DNA of 64,000 bases from Leclercia adecarboxylata (GTDB lineage: Bacteria > Pseudomonadota > Gammaproteobacteria > Enterobacterales > Enterobacteriaceae). The stretch covers positions 4,092,001 to 4,156,000 of the forward strand of contig NZ_CP098325.1 of the NCBI RefSeq assembly GCF_023639785.1, read 5' to 3'. The translations under genes were made by a program, and so were the position numbers. The notes beneath the pieces were generated by a model. It had not been told where the DNA came from, did not search any database, and saw only the letters and a program-made list of their open reading frames with translations. Positions 1 through 8,965 of this stretch are shown piece after piece. Within the stretch, counting starts at the first letter, position 1; every line of letters starts with the position of its first letter.

Positions 1-17
1 GATCGTTAAGGGATACC

Positions 18-608
18 GTGCTCGAAAGAATTAAGGTTTGCTTCACGGAAAGCATTCAGACTCAGATTGCAGCAGCAGAAGCGCTGCCGGACGCCATCTC
101 CCGCGCGGCGATGACGCTGGTTCAGTCTCTGCTTAACGGCAACAAAATCCTCTGTTGTGGCAACGGCACCTCAGCCGCCAACGCACAGCATTTTGCTGCC
201 AGTATGATCAATCGTTTTGAGACAGAGCGTCCAAGTTTACCTGCCATTGCACTCAATACCGATAATGTGGTCTTAACGGCGATTGCCAACGATCGTCTTC
301 ATGATGAGATCTACGCCAAACAGGTGCGTGCGTTGGGGCATGCCGGTGATGTATTGCTGGCGATCTCCACGCGCGGCAACAGCCGCGACATCGTGAAAGC
401 CGTTGAAGCGGCGGTAACCCGCGATATGACCATCGTGGCGTTGACCGGCTACGATGGCGGCGAACTGGCGGGACTGTTAGGTCCGCATGATGTTGAGATC
501 CGTATTCCTTCCCACCGCAGCGCGCGCATTCAGGAGATGCACATGCTGACGGTGAACTGTTTATGCGATCTGATCGATAACACGCTTTTCCCTCACCAGG
601 ATGATTAA
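18..608 (+). CDS. diaA: DnaA initiator-associating protein DiaA
   Basis: DiaA is a cytoplasmic SIS-domain protein that forms tetramers, binds several DnaA molecules and helps them assemble on oriC so that replication starts on time. The 196-residue product is nearly identical to E. coli DiaA over its whole length, and the SIS fold covers most of it, with a phosphosugar-isomerase-like [10 protein letters not shown] loop near residue 47. Translation starts at GTG. The gene ends 9 bases before dolP, as in E. coli, where a sigma-E promoter for dolP lies in this area. Its usual upstream partner yraN would be just outside the window. It resembles GmhA, but the fit to DiaA is far better. Confidence 0.97.
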   Translation: MLERIKVCFTESIQTQIAAAEALPDAISRAAMTLVQSLLNGNKILCCGNGTSAANAQHFAASMINRFETERPSLPAIALNTDNVVLTAIANDRLHDEIYAKQVRALGHAGDVLLAISTRGNSRDIVKAVEAAVTRDMTIVALTGYDGGELAGLLGPHDVEIRIPSHRSARIQEMHMLTVNCLCDLIDNTLFPHQDD

Positions 609-617
609 GGAGTTTAC

Positions 618-1193
618 ATGAAGGCACTTTCGCCCCTCGCAGTCCTTATTTCTGCGCTGCTGCTTCAGGGATGTGTGGCTGCAGCGGTAGTGGGTACCGC
701 CGCAGTGAGCACTAAGGCCGCGACTGACCCGCGTACCGTGGGCACGCAGGTGGATGACAGCACCCTCGAACTGCGCGTGAACAGCGCATTGTCCAAAGAC
801 CAGCAAATTAAGAAAGAAGCGCGCATTAACGTTACGGCTTACCAGGGCAAAGTCCTGCTGGCAGGCCAGGCCCCGACAACGGAACTTGCTTCCCGCGCGA
901 AGCAAATTGCCATGGGCGTAGAGGGCACGGCCGAGGTGTTTAACGAAGTGCGTCAGGGCCAGCCGATTGGCCTGGGCGCCGCGTCAAACGACACCTGGAT
1001 CACCACCAAAGTGCGCTCCCAGCTGCTGGGCAGCGATCAGGTTAAATCCTCTAACGTGAAGGTGACCACCGAGAACAGCGAAGTGTTCCTGCTCGGTCTG
1101 GTAACCGAACGTGAAGGCAAAGCGGCGGCGGATATCGCCAGCCGGGTCAGCGGCGTGAAACACGTCACCACCGCCTTCACCTACATCAAGTAA
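618..1193 (+). CDS. dolP: outer-membrane lipoprotein DolP (dual BON domain)
   Basis: DolP (formerly YraP) is an outer-membrane lipoprotein that supports outer-membrane integrity, binds anionic phospholipid at division sites and helps the BAM complex. The sequence shows a lipoprotein signal with lipobox LLQGC and the acylated cysteine at residue 19. Valine at +2 is compatible with Lol transport to the outer membrane. Two BON domains follow (about residues 45-115 and 124-190). Length 191 equals the E. coli protein. It directly follows diaA with a gga-gtt ribosome site. In E. coli the next gene is the permease yraQ, which is absent here, so dolP is followed by a terminator and the convergent yraR. 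Confidence 0.96.
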   Translation: MKALSPLAVLISALLLQGCVAAAVVGTAAVSTKAATDPRTVGTQVDDSTLELRVNSALSKDQQIKKEARINVTAYQGKVLLAGQAPTTELASRAKQIAMGVEGTAEVFNEVRQGQPIGLGAASNDTWITTKVRSQLLGSDQVKSSNVKVTTENSEVFLLGLVTEREGKAAADIASRVSGVKHVTTAFTYIK

Positions 1194-1203
1194 TCTCCCC
1201 TCG

Positions 1204-1235
1204 CCCTCTGCCATCGGCAGGGGGCCGTTATTTTT
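1204..1235 (+). terminator. rho-independent terminator after dolP
   Basis: A 9-bp GC-rich stem (1204-1212 with 1216-1224, one G-U pair, 3-base loop) is followed after a short gap by a T-run at 1231-1235. It lies between the convergent dolP and yraR, and its right arm ends just before the yraR stop codon. Confidence 0.75.
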
Positions 1236-1872
1236 CTCCCTTTGCCATCTCCCTGATCTTCGCTGACGGAATAATGTTAACCCCAGCCGGTGACGCGCTC
1301 AGCGCCTCCTGCAGCATCACCTCTGCCACATCCCGCGCCTCAATCGATTTCCAGTTGCCGGGTAACAGGCTGAACAGCGGCGCAAAAAGCGACTCGCTAA
1401 AGCGATGCTTTTCCCGCTCGCCAAGCAGCATTGACGGTCGCACAAGGGTCAGTCGCTCCCACTTCTGGGCGAGCAGCGCCTCTTCCATTTTGCCTTTAAC
1501 CTTGTTGTAGAAAAACGGCGAGTGCGCGTTGGCCCCCATGGCGCTCACCACCAGCAGATGCTTCGCCCCGAGTCGTTTACCGGTCAGCGCCGTGTCGACG
1601 ACCAGGGTGTAGTCGGCATGGATAAAGGCCTCTTTGCTGCCCGCCTCACGCCGGGTGGTGCCCAGACAGCAAAAGACGGTATCCACCGGATCCTGGACCT
1701 GCGCCAGGGCATCGGTCAGTTGCGGATCGTGAGGATTAAACACCCCTTCGATATCTCCCAGCGGACGACGCGTCGGGGCGGCGATGTAATTGACCTGGGG
1801 CGCCTGAATGAGCATACGCAGCAGGTGTCCGCCCACCAGACCGGTCGCGCCGGTAATTAAAACCTGACTCAT
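1228..1872 (-). CDS. yraR: NAD(P)-binding oxidoreductase-like protein YraR
   Basis: A Rossmann-fold protein of the atypical short-chain dehydrogenase (NmrA/HTATIP2-like) group. The reaction is unknown. The nucleotide-binding glycine motif GATGLVGG is at residues 7-14, and the sequence follows E. coli YraR (211 residues) closely except at the C-terminal tail. The open frame extends 37 codons upstream, but the start at 1872 is preferred: it has AGGAGG directly upstream and matches the family N-terminus MSQVLITG. Transcribed convergently to dolP and divergently from yhbO. Confidence 0.92.
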   Translation of the reverse strand: MSQVLITGATGLVGGHLLRMLIQAPQVNYIAAPTRRPLGDIEGVFNPHDPQLTDALAQVQDPVDTVFCCLGTTRREAGSKEAFIHADYTLVVDTALTGKRLGAKHLLVVSAMGANAHSPFFYNKVKGKMEEALLAQKWERLTLVRPSMLLGEREKHRFSESLFAPLFSLLPGNWKSIEARDVAEVMLQEALSASPAGVNIIPSAKIREMAKGEK

Positions 1873-1998
1873 GACTCCTCCTTTGCAGATTAGTCCGTAT
1901 GCGATTTCACGTTGCTCTACCACACTTAGTGGTCTGAACGTTAAGTATTTACCACAAGCTGAGAAAAAGCTGTCTGAAGCCAAAACAACGGAGGAAGC

Positions 1999-2517
1999 AT
2001 GAGCAAGAAAATTGCGGTCTTGATCACCGACGAGTTTGAAGATTCAGAATTTACCTCACCTGCCGAGGCGTTTCGCAAAGCAGGACACGAGGTGATTACT
2101 ATTGAGAAGGAAGCGGGCAAAACGGTGAAAGGCCATAAGGGCGAAGCCAGCGTTACCATCGATAAAACCATCGATGAGGTGAGTCCGTCTGACTTCGACG
2201 CCCTGCTGCTGCCGGGTGGCCACTCGCCGGACTCCCTGCGGGGCGACGATCGTTTCGTTACCTTTACCCGCGATTTTGTCTCCAGCGGGAAACCGGTGTT
2301 TGCCATCTGCCACGGGCCACAGCTGCTGATCAGCGCTGAGGTTGTGCGTGGACGTAAGCTTACCGCCGTGAAACCGATCGTTATCGATCTGAAAAACGCC
2401 GGAGCCGAATTCTTCGATCAGGAAGTGGTTGTCGATCAGGATCAGCTGGTCACCAGCCGGACCCCGGACGATCTGCCCGCCTTTAACCGCGAGGCGTTAC
2501 GCCTGCTCGGCGCGTAG
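1999..2517 (+). CDS. yhbO: DJ-1/PfpI-family protein deglycase YhbO
   Basis: YhbO is a DJ-1/PfpI superfamily protein reported to act as protein/nucleotide deglycase 2, repairing methylglyoxal and glyoxal adducts. It contributes to stress resistance in E. coli. The 172-residue chain has the nucleophile-elbow cysteine at residue 104 in the motif AICHG and the family glutamate in the N-terminal part. The ribosome site GGAGGAAGC sits at the right spacing. Its 3' end overlaps the convergent yhbP by 21 bases, so the two transcripts are partly antisense to each other. Confidence 0.95.
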   Translation: MSKKIAVLITDEFEDSEFTSPAEAFRKAGHEVITIEKEAGKTVKGHKGEASVTIDKTIDEVSPSDFDALLLPGGHSPDSLRGDDRFVTFTRDFVSSGKPVFAICHGPQLLISAEVVRGRKLTAVKPIVIDLKNAGAEFFDQEVVVDQDQLVTSRTPDDLPAFNREALRLLGA

Positions 2518-2931
2518 CCAGTGAAGTTTTTTACCAAAGCCCAGCGTGTTGTCAGTGAACTTCAGTTCATCCAGGCGGATTTCCCATACCGGGGCTGACA
2601 TTGCGGCGGCAACAGGAAAGCGACGCGTGTAGTGCTTACGCATTGCGTCGCTTTCTTCCCCTTCCAGACGACGGATCTCCCCTTTGAACTGCAGACCGCG
2701 GATTAACGCCACGGTTTTGGGCTGGCCGTTGACCGTGCCCGCGACTTTCGCCTGCCGGCCCGTCATCTGCGCGTGGCGGGTTTTATCTTCGCTTAACACG
2801 TAGAACGCGACGCGCTGCGGATCGTAATAGTAAAAGGCGTTGGCGCACCACAGTTCACCGTCATGATATACACACCAGGTGACCACGTGCTGCTTCGCCA
2901 GCCAGCGGTTGATGGCGGCAAGAGTTTCCAT
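2497..2931 (-). CDS. yhbP: YhbP, pyridoxamine-5'-phosphate-oxidase-like fold protein
   Basis: A 144-residue member of UPF0306, related to the FMN-binding split-barrel (PNPOx-like) family. No reaction is established. The sequence shows the alternating beta-strand pattern of that fold and a conserved EDKTRHAQM segment near the middle. It is three residues shorter than the E. coli protein and more divergent than its neighbours. It overlaps the yhbO 3' end convergently and is divergent from yhbQ. Confidence 0.9.
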   Translation of the reverse strand: METLAAINRWLAKQHVVTWCVYHDGELWCANAFYYYDPQRVAFYVLSEDKTRHAQMTGRQAKVAGTVNGQPKTVALIRGLQFKGEIRRLEGEESDAMRKHYTRRFPVAAAMSAPVWEIRLDELKFTDNTLGFGKKLHWLRAEQA

Positions 2932-2986
2932 TTCGCTTCTCTCTCATGCTAAGGTGCGTTCACCTTAACATACTGAATCTGTCGCC

Positions 2987-3286
2987 GTGTGCTGGTTTCT
3001 CTATCTGGTTCGAACCGCTGATAATGCGCTCTATACGGGCATAACAACCGATGTTTCGCGCCGCTTCCTGCAACATCAAACGGGAAAAGGGGCGAAAGCG
3101 TTACGGGGGAAAGGCGAGCTGACGCTGGCGTTTTCCGCGATCGCTGGAGATCGCTCGCTGGCGCTGAGGCTGGAGTACCGCATAAAGCAGCTGACGAAGC
3201 GCCAGAAAGAGCGCCTCGTCAGCGGAGACGGGTCGTTTGAGGCGTTACGCGAGAGCCTGCAAAAGACGCCGGTTAAAAGCTATTGA
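2987..3286 (+). CDS. yhbQ: GIY-YIG nuclease-superfamily protein YhbQ
   Basis: A 99-residue protein consisting of a single GIY-YIG domain (UPF0213). The signature tyrosine-leucine segment is at residues 6-8 and YTG at 17-19, with the catalytic-type arginine and glutamate following in the helix region. E. coli YhbQ has been reported to act on DNA, but its role is unclear. The start is GTG with no strong Shine-Dalgarno. The gene overlaps the convergent yhbS by 14 bases. Confidence 0.92.
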   Translation: MCWFLYLVRTADNALYTGITTDVSRRFLQHQTGKGAKALRGKGELTLAFSAIAGDRSLALRLEYRIKQLTKRQKERLVSGDGSFEALRESLQKTPVKSY

Positions 3287-3776
3287 AGCGATCGTGGTAT
3301 TCAACAAGACCGCTGACGCCGTTAAGCGCATCGTCGGCCAGGCGGTGGACCTGGAATGCTGACTCGGTGCCCGGCCAGCGGCAACGCAGATCGTAATGGG
3401 CCGCTTTTTCGAAGCCTAAACGGCTGTAGAATTCCGGATCGCCCAGCGTGACCACGGCGGCATAGCCAAACTCATTGAGTGAATCCAGCCCTTCGTAAAC
3501 AAGCTGGCGCGCCAGCCCTTGTCCACGGTAGTTTTCATCCACCGCCAGCGGTGCCATGCCGACCCACTGCAGCTCTTCGCCCTGCACGATAACCGGGCTA
3601 AAGGCCACATAGCCGATGACCTGACCTTCATCATCAGTGGCGACCAGGCCCAGCGTAATCAGGCCGTCTTCACGCAGATCGCGAACCAGTTGCGCCTCAC
3701 CGCCACCTTCGAACGACCGGCGTAATAAGGCATCAATACCCGGCGCATCGATCCCAATTTCTACTCGAATCAACAT
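3273..3776 (-). CDS. yhbS: GNAT-family N-acetyltransferase YhbS
   Basis: A 167-residue single-domain GNAT acetyltransferase. The acetyl-CoA pyrophosphate-binding loop appears as RGQGLA in the middle of the chain, followed by a conserved [11 protein letters not shown] segment typical of the YhbS group. The substrate is unknown. The gene overlaps the end of ubiT by 7 bases in the same orientation, so the two are probably co-transcribed and translationally coupled. Confidence 0.93.
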   Translation of the reverse strand: MLIRVEIGIDAPGIDALLRRSFEGGGEAQLVRDLREDGLITLGLVATDDEGQVIGYVAFSPVIVQGEELQWVGMAPLAVDENYRGQGLARQLVYEGLDSLNEFGYAAVVTLGDPEFYSRLGFEKAAHYDLRCRWPGTESAFQVHRLADDALNGVSGLVEYHDRFNSF

Positions 3777-4294
3777 GGCTCACCTACAGAAGTGGGGTTA
3801 CTTTCCGGCGGGGTTTTCTGACCCGCCTCGACAAAATCGGCCAGTTGCAACAGCGCCACACGCAGCGGCTTCGGCATCTGTTCCAGTTCAATCGCATCCA
3901 TCAGGTTTTTGACATACAGACCTAACTCGGTATCGCCTTCAATCACCAGACGACGCTGGAAGAAGAGCGTGTCGGGATCCTGTTTGCGTGCCGCGATCAT
4001 CAGCAGGTCGCTGGCATCAGCGCTAAAGCTGACGTCTGCCTCTGCGGATTCACGCACCACCAGCCGATCATTTTCAACGGAGGTGTACCAGCGCAGACCA
4101 ATATCCCGCACCTCGATACTTAACCAGCGCCCTTCCAGAAATTCCAGCTCGCCATCCGCCAGCGCTTGGCGGAATTGCCAGCGTAGCATCTGCTCCAGCA
4201 CCTGGCGCTTCAGCGCAAAGGGCGCCAGCTTAACCGGCACGCTCAGCAGCGATGGGCCAAATTGTACGAGACGTGAACGCAGTTTATCCAGCAC
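3770..4294 (-). CDS. ubiT: anaerobic ubiquinone accessory factor UbiT (SCP2 lipid carrier)
   Basis: UbiT (YhbT) is an SCP2-domain lipid-binding protein needed, with UbiU and UbiV, for oxygen-independent ubiquinone synthesis. It is thought to present the hydrophobic intermediates. The 174-residue product matches the E. coli length when translation starts at GTG 4294, which has GGGAG eight bases upstream. An in-frame ATG 14 codons earlier has poorer support. The C-terminal half carries the SCP2-like block (SFSADASDLLMI). It is divergent from ubiU across a 221-base region that must hold both promoters. Confidence 0.94.
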   Translation of the reverse strand: MLDKLRSRLVQFGPSLLSVPVKLAPFALKRQVLEQMLRWQFRQALADGELEFLEGRWLSIEVRDIGLRWYTSVENDRLVVRESAEADVSFSADASDLLMIAARKQDPDTLFFQRRLVIEGDTELGLYVKNLMDAIELEQMPKPLRVALLQLADFVEAGQKTPPESNPTSVGEPC

Positions 4295-4515
4295 GAGCAA
4301 TACTCCCTGATATCTATAGTCCTGATATTTTGCCATATCCAGTCTTCGGTATAGCGGGGTAAATCAACAAACTGACTTCCGACGTAATCCATTATTGGTG
4401 TCATCAATACGCCATTAGCTGCCTTAAATCAAAAATTGTCGCCGGATGGTTAACTAAAATCCCTGTTCGATAACAATTTTGCATCCCCGTGGGGCTGCGA
4501 ACGTCAGGATAAATT

Positions 4516-5511
4516 ATGGAGCTGCTCTGCCCTGCCGGAAACTTGCCGGCGCTTAAGGCGGCCATCGAAAACGGCGCCGATGCGGTCTATATCGGGCTGA
4601 AAGACGATACCAATGCCCGTCACTTCGCTGGTCTCAATTTTACCGAGAAAAAGCTGCAGGAAGCGGTGAGCGTCGTTCATCAGCACCGCCGCAAGCTGCA
4701 TATCGCTATCAATACCTTTGCCCACCCCGACGGCTATCAACGCTGGCAGCGCGCGGTGGATATGGCGGCACAGTCAGGTGCCGATGCCCTGATTCTGGCG
4801 GATCTCGCCATGCTGGAGTACGCCGCGGAACGCTATTCGCACATTGAGCGTCACGTCTCCGTACAGGCCTCAGCCACCAACGAAGAGGCCATCCGCTTTT
4901 ATCATCGCCATTTCGACGTGTCGCGCGTGGTACTGCCGCGCGTGCTCTCTATTCATCAGGTTAAGCAACTCGCGCGGGTCACGCCAGTTCCGCTGGAAGT
5001 TTTTGCCTTTGGCAGCCTGTGCATTATGGCTGAAGGGCGCTGCTATCTTTCGTCTTATCTCACCGGCGAATCCCCTAATACGGTGGGCGCCTGTTCCCCT
5101 GCCCGCTACGTGCGCTGGCAGCAAACGCCGCAGGGACTGGAATCTCGTCTGAACGAGGTGCTGATCGACCGCTATCAGGACGGTGAGAACGCTGGCTATC
5201 CAACGCTGTGCAAGGGCCGCTATCGGGTGGATGGCGAGCGTTATCATGCCCTGGAGGAGCCTACCAGTCTGAACACCCTCGAGCTGCTGCCGGAGCTGCT
5301 GGCCGCGAATATCGCCTCGGTGAAAATCGAAGGCCGCCAGCGCAGCCCGGCGTACGTCAGCCAGGTGGCAAAAGTGTGGCGCCAGGCGATCGATCGCTGC
5401 ATGGCCAATCCGCAGACCTATGCCCCGCAACCGGCGTGGATGGAGACCCTCGGCGCCATGTCCGAAGGCACGCAGACTACGCTGGGTGCGTATCACCGTA
5501 AATGGCAGTGA
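4516..5511 (+). CDS. ubiU: anaerobic ubiquinone hydroxylation factor UbiU (U32 family)
   Basis: UbiU (YhbU) is a U32 peptidase-family protein carrying a [4Fe-4S] cluster. It forms a heterodimer with UbiV that hydroxylates the ubiquinone ring without oxygen, using prephenate as hydroxyl donor. The 331-residue length equals the E. coli protein. Candidate cluster cysteines lie in the segments SLCIMAEGRC, GACSPARY and CKGRY. It is followed 8 bases later by ubiV. In E. coli the operon is FNR-activated. Here the upstream region shows only degenerate FNR half-sites (ATCAA at 4413-4417 and 4438-4442), so that control is plausible but not shown. Confidence 0.96.
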   Translation: MELLCPAGNLPALKAAIENGADAVYIGLKDDTNARHFAGLNFTEKKLQEAVSVVHQHRRKLHIAINTFAHPDGYQRWQRAVDMAAQSGADALILADLAMLEYAAERYSHIERHVSVQASATNEEAIRFYHRHFDVSRVVLPRVLSIHQVKQLARVTPVPLEVFAFGSLCIMAEGRCYLSSYLTGESPNTVGACSPARYVRWQQTPQGLESRLNEVLIDRYQDGENAGYPTLCKGRYRVDGERYHALEEPTSLNTLELLPELLAANIASVKIEGRQRSPAYVSQVAKVWRQAIDRCMANPQTYAPQPAWMETLGAMSEGTQTTLGAYHRKWQ

Positions 5512-5519
5512 GATAACGC

Positions 5520-6398
5520 ATGAAATATTCATTAGGACCGGTGCTCTACTACTGGTCAAAAGAGACGCTGGAAGACTTCTATCAGCAGGCGGCAACCAGC
5601 CAGGCCGATGTGATTTACCTCGGCGAGGCGGTGTGCAGCAAGCGTCGTGCCACCAAAGTAGGCGACTGGCTGGAGATGGCGAAAACCCTCGCCGACAGCG
5701 GCAAGCAGGTGGTGCTCTCCACCCTGGCGCTGGTACAGGCCTCATCCGAATTGAATGAGCTGAAGCGCTATGTGGACAACGGCGAATTTCTGCTGGAAGC
5801 GAGCGATTTGGGCGTAGTGAACCTGTGCGCCGAGCGCAAACTGCCGTTTGTCGCCGGACACGCCCTGAACTGCTATAACGCCGTGACCCTGCGCCTGCTG
5901 CTTAAACAGGGCATGACGCGCTGGTGCATGCCGGTGGAGCTTTCCCGCGACTGGCTGGTAAACATCCTGGCGCAGTGCGACGAGCTGGGGATCCGCAATC
6001 AGTTTGAGGTAGAAGTGCTCAGCTACGGGCATCTGCCGCTGGCTTACTCCGCCCGCTGCTTCACCGCGCGCTCAGAAGATCTGCCGAAAGACGAGTGCGA
6101 AACCTGCTGCATCAAATATCCGAACGGGCGCAGCGTGCTGTCGCAGGAAAATCAGCAGGTGTTTGTCCTGAACGGTATTCAGACCATGAGCGGCTACGTT
6201 TACAACCTTGGCAATGAACTGGCCTCAATGAAAGGGCTGGTGGATATGGTACGTCTGTCGCCGTTGGGCACTGAAACCTTTGCCATGATTGACGCCTTCC
6301 GCGCCAATGAAAACGGCGCGGCCCCGCTGCCGCTGACCGCCAACAGCGAGTGTAACGGCTACTGGCGACGGCTGGCCGGGCTGGAACTGCAGGACTAA
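5520..6398 (+). CDS. ubiV: anaerobic ubiquinone hydroxylation factor UbiV (U32 family)
   Basis: UbiV (YhbV) is the second U32-family iron-sulfur subunit of the oxygen-independent ubiquinone hydroxylase. Its 292 residues match E. coli. Cysteines expected to hold the [4Fe-4S] cluster are visible near residue 40 (EAVCSKRR) and in the DECETCCIKYPNGRS segment near residue 195. It starts 8 bases after ubiU with a weak ribosome site (gagataacgc), consistent with coupling to ubiU translation. Confidence 0.96.
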   Translation: MKYSLGPVLYYWSKETLEDFYQQAATSQADVIYLGEAVCSKRRATKVGDWLEMAKTLADSGKQVVLSTLALVQASSELNELKRYVDNGEFLLEASDLGVVNLCAERKLPFVAGHALNCYNAVTLRLLLKQGMTRWCMPVELSRDWLVNILAQCDELGIRNQFEVEVLSYGHLPLAYSARCFTARSEDLPKDECETCCIKYPNGRSVLSQENQQVFVLNGIQTMSGYVYNLGNELASMKGLVDMVRLSPLGTETFAMIDAFRANENGAAPLPLTANSECNGYWRRLAGLELQD

Positions 6399-6402
6399 AA
6401 AA

Positions 6403-6473
6403 AGCTCACTTTGTTAACAATGACTGTGAAATTTTAATGCACTATTAAAGATTCACCGTCGACAAAGTGAGCT
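6403..6473 (+). promoter_or_regulatory. 12-base inverted repeat spanning the yhbW leader
   Basis: The bases 6403-6414 and 6462-6473 are perfect reverse complements. The second arm contains the only Shine-Dalgarno-like purines (GTGAG) before the yhbW ATG at 6477. A perfect 10-base palindrome (TTGTTAACAA, 6411-6420) overlaps the first arm. In a transcript reading through from ubiV, the arms could pair and hide the ribosome site. As DNA, it could be a pair of operator half-sites. Function is inferred only. Confidence 0.5.
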
Positions 6474-6476
6474 GTT

Positions 6477-7484
6477 ATGACTGATAAATCTATTCCGTTT
6501 TCGGTGCTGGACCTGGCGCCGATCCCTGAAGGCTCCTCGGCACGGGAAGCCTTTACCCACTCCCTGGATCTTGCCCGCCTGGCTGAACAGCGCGGTTACC
6601 ATCGCTACTGGCTGGCGGAGCATCACAACATGGTCGGTATCGCCAGTGCGGCGACCTCGGTGCTGCTCGGCTATCTGGCAGCCAATACCACCACCCTGCA
6701 TCTGGGCTCCGGCGGCGTAATGCTGCCTAACCACTCCCCGCTGGTGATTGCCGAACAGTTTGGTACCCTGAACACTCTTTATCCGGGCCGTATCGATTTG
6801 GGTCTGGGCCGTGCGCCGGGCAGCGATCAGCCCACCATGCGCGCGCTGCGTCGCCATATGAGCGGGGATATCGATAACTTCCCACGGGATGTGGCTGAGC
6901 TGGTGGACTGGTTTGATGCCCGGGATCCGAATCCACAGGTGCGCCCGGTGCCGGGTTACGGTGAGCAGATCCCGGTCTGGCTGCTGGGCTCCAGCCTCTA
7001 CAGCGCGCAACTGGCCGCACAGCTGGGCCTGCCGTTTGCGTTCGCCTCGCACTTTGCGCCGGATATGCTGCATCAGGCGCTGCATCTCTATCGCACGAAC
7101 TTTACGCCTTCGGCACGGCTGGAAAAACCTTATGCGATGGTGTGCATCAACATTATTGCGGCCGACAGCAATCGCGATGCGGAATTCCTGTTTACCTCCA
7201 TGCAGCAGGCCTTTATGAAGCTGCGTCGCGGCGAAACGGGACAGCTGCCACCGCCGGTGGAGAACATCCATCAGCTGTGGTCGGCCTCAGAGCAGTATGG
7301 CGTCCAGCAGGCGCTGAGCATGTCGCTGGTGGGGGACAAAGCGAAGGTGCGCCACGGGCTTGAAGCGGTGCTGCGCGAGACGCAGGCCGATGAGATCATG
7401 GTGAACGGGCAGATTTTCGATCATCAGGCGCGCCTGCATTCGTTCGATCTGGCGATGCAGGTGAAAGAGGAGCTGGTGGGGTAG
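6477..7484 (+). CDS. yhbW: luciferase-like flavin monooxygenase YhbW
   Basis: A 335-residue member of the bacterial luciferase-like (LLM) flavin-dependent superfamily, same length as E. coli YhbW. It shows the RYWLAEHHN motif near residue 43 and the [10 protein letters not shown] segment near residue 108, both typical of the group containing LuxA-related oxidoreductases. The substrate is unknown. It follows ubiV by 78 bases and may have its own promoter (an AT-rich -10-like region lies near 6445). A REP element follows the stop codon. Confidence 0.93.
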   Translation: MTDKSIPFSVLDLAPIPEGSSAREAFTHSLDLARLAEQRGYHRYWLAEHHNMVGIASAATSVLLGYLAANTTTLHLGSGGVMLPNHSPLVIAEQFGTLNTLYPGRIDLGLGRAPGSDQPTMRALRRHMSGDIDNFPRDVAELVDWFDARDPNPQVRPVPGYGEQIPVWLLGSSLYSAQLAAQLGLPFAFASHFAPDMLHQALHLYRTNFTPSARLEKPYAMVCINIIAADSNRDAEFLFTSMQQAFMKLRRGETGQLPPPVENIHQLWSASEQYGVQQALSMSLVGDKAKVRHGLEAVLRETQADEIMVNGQIFDHQARLHSFDLAMQVKEELVG

Positions 7485-7490
7485 CCTTTT

Positions 7491-7522
7491 TGCCCGGTGG
7501 CGCTTCGCTTACCGGGCCTACG
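7491..7522. repeat. REP palindromic element
   Basis: A stem-loop of the REP family (GCCCGGTGGCGC ... TTACCGGGCCTA). Near-identical copies occur at 16244, 22978, 58750, 58797, 63788 and 63827. It lies between yhbW and the convergent mtr and may protect or end both transcripts. Confidence 0.85.
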
Positions 7523-7529
7523 GTTTTCT

Positions 7530-7564
7530 CCCTCTCCCTTCGGGAGAGGGGCGGGGTGAGGGGA
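7530..7564. repeat. GC-rich hairpin repeat between yhbW and mtr
   Basis: The sequence CCCTCTCCCTTCGGGAGAGGG (7530-7550) forms a stem with a stable TTCG-type loop and continues into GGGTGAGGGG. This type of hairpin is often found between convergent genes in enterobacteria and could work as a terminator or transcript stabiliser in both directions. Confidence 0.5.
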
Positions 7565-7578
7565 TCAGGCCGCACGGT

Positions 7579-8823
7579 TTAATGGTAAACAGGCAAAAGA
7601 TTAAAACTCGACAGCACGTGCACCACAGCGTTGCCAATCCCAAACACCAGGATAAGCGCAATCATCGGTTTGCCGCCCCAGACGCGGAATATTGGGCTAC
7701 CGAAGCGCTTACGTGATTTACGTGCCAGCAGCGCCGGAACAATCGCCGCCCAGATGGTCGCTGCCAGCCCTGCATAACCAATGGCATACAGGAAACCGTT
7801 CGGCCACAGCAGGCCACCGATCACCGGCGGCAGGAAGGTCAGCAGGGCGGTTTTCAGACGGCCCAGGGCTGAATCATCAAAACCACACAGGTCCGCCAGA
7901 TAGTCAAACAGGCCCAGGGTCACGCCAAGGAAAGAGCTCGCCACGGCAAAGTTGGAGAAGATCACCAGCAGCAGATCCAGACTGCGGCTGTTCAGCACGC
8001 CGCTCAGCGCCTGCACCAGCACATCAATGTTACCGCCCTTCTGCGCAATACCGATGAATTCCGGACGCGGGATGTTGCCCATCGTCCCCAGCAGCCAGAT
8101 CGCATACAGCCCCAGCGCCAGCAGCGTGCCATAGACCAGGCAGCGGGTGATGGTGCGCGGATCTTTACCGTAATACTTCATCAGGCTCGGGACGTTGCCG
8201 TGGTAGCCAAACGAGGCCAGACAAAACGGCAGGGTCATCAGCAGATACGGAGAGTACGAGGTATTACTCTGCGCCACGTTAAACAGGGTCGCTGGCGTAA
8301 CGTGCCCCAGCAAGCTGCCAAAGGTCAGGAAAAAGGTGATGACCTTCGCGCCAAGCACAATGGCCGTCATCCGGCTCACCGCTTTCGTGCTCATCCAGAC
8401 GATAAAGGCCACGCCCAGGGCGAAGGCAAAACCCGCCGCACGCGCCGGTACGTTCAGCGACATCTCTGAGAAGGTGTGATGCAGAATCGAGCCGCTCGCC
8501 GAGATATAGGCGTAGGTCAGGATATAGAGCACAAAGGCAATGGAGAGGCCGTTAACGATATTCCAGCGTTTGCCCAGCAGGTCGCGGGTGATGGTGTCGA
8601 AGCTAGAGCCAATACGGTAGTTGAGGTTAGCCTCGAGGATCATCAGCCCGGAGTGCAGCATGCAGAACCAGGTGAAGACCAGCGCCGCCAGCGACCAGAA
8701 GAACCACGCCCCGGACATGACCACCGGCAGAGAGAACATCCCCGCGCCTATGATGGTGCCGCCGATAATCACCACACCGCCGAGCAGTGAGGGTGACGTT
8801 TGGGTGGTGGTTAGTGTCGCCAT
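7579..8823 (-). CDS. mtr: tryptophan-specific permease Mtr
   Basis: Mtr is the high-affinity, proton-coupled inner-membrane tryptophan transporter of the aromatic amino acid/APC superfamily. The 414-residue protein has the length and sequence of E. coli Mtr, with eleven predicted hydrophobic segments and the N-terminal glycine-rich motif [13 protein letters not shown] of substrate-binding helix 1. It is a single-gene unit downstream of deaD, in the same orientation, with its own promoter/operator region. In E. coli it is repressed by TrpR and activated by TyrR. Confidence 0.97.
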   Translation of the reverse strand: MATLTTTQTSPSLLGGVVIIGGTIIGAGMFSLPVVMSGAWFFWSLAALVFTWFCMLHSGLMILEANLNYRIGSSFDTITRDLLGKRWNIVNGLSIAFVLYILTYAYISASGSILHHTFSEMSLNVPARAAGFAFALGVAFIVWMSTKAVSRMTAIVLGAKVITFFLTFGSLLGHVTPATLFNVAQSNTSYSPYLLMTLPFCLASFGYHGNVPSLMKYYGKDPRTITRCLVYGTLLALGLYAIWLLGTMGNIPRPEFIGIAQKGGNIDVLVQALSGVLNSRSLDLLLVIFSNFAVASSFLGVTLGLFDYLADLCGFDDSALGRLKTALLTFLPPVIGGLLWPNGFLYAIGYAGLAATIWAAIVPALLARKSRKRFGSPIFRVWGGKPMIALILVFGIGNAVVHVLSSFNLLPVYH

Positions 8824-8870
8824 ACAGCCTTTTCTCCAGTCAAAAATTTGGGACCTGCATTCTAATGTGC

Positions 8871-8895
8871 TGCACTGTACCAGTACAATAGTACA
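8871..8895 (-). promoter_or_regulatory. putative TrpR/TyrR operator region of mtr
   Basis: Two overlapping palindromes, GTACCAGTAC (8877-8886) and GTACAATAGTAC (8883-8894), lie about 50 bases upstream of the mtr ATG. They closely resemble the trp-operator-like sequence at the E. coli mtr promoter, where TrpR binds with tryptophan. The match is by eye only. Confidence 0.55.
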
Positions 8896-8904
8896 AAAGG
8901 AATA

Positions 8905-8933
8905 AAAAAAGCCCCGATAAAAATATCGGGGCT
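8905..8933 (-). terminator. rho-independent terminator of deaD
   Basis: A perfect 10-bp stem (8910-8919 with 8924-8933, loop of four) is followed, on the minus strand, by a run of seven U. It sits 33 bases past the deaD stop and just upstream of the mtr operator. Confidence 0.92.
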
Positions 8934-8965
8934 GTATATTTTACTTTACGACTGAAGCGTTAGGC

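Noticed and set aside
4380..4460. An FNR box for ubiUV/ubiT
   Set aside because: Only single ATCAA half-sites with poor partners are visible at the required spacing. Regulation by FNR is plausible from E. coli but not supported well enough by this sequence to list as a site.
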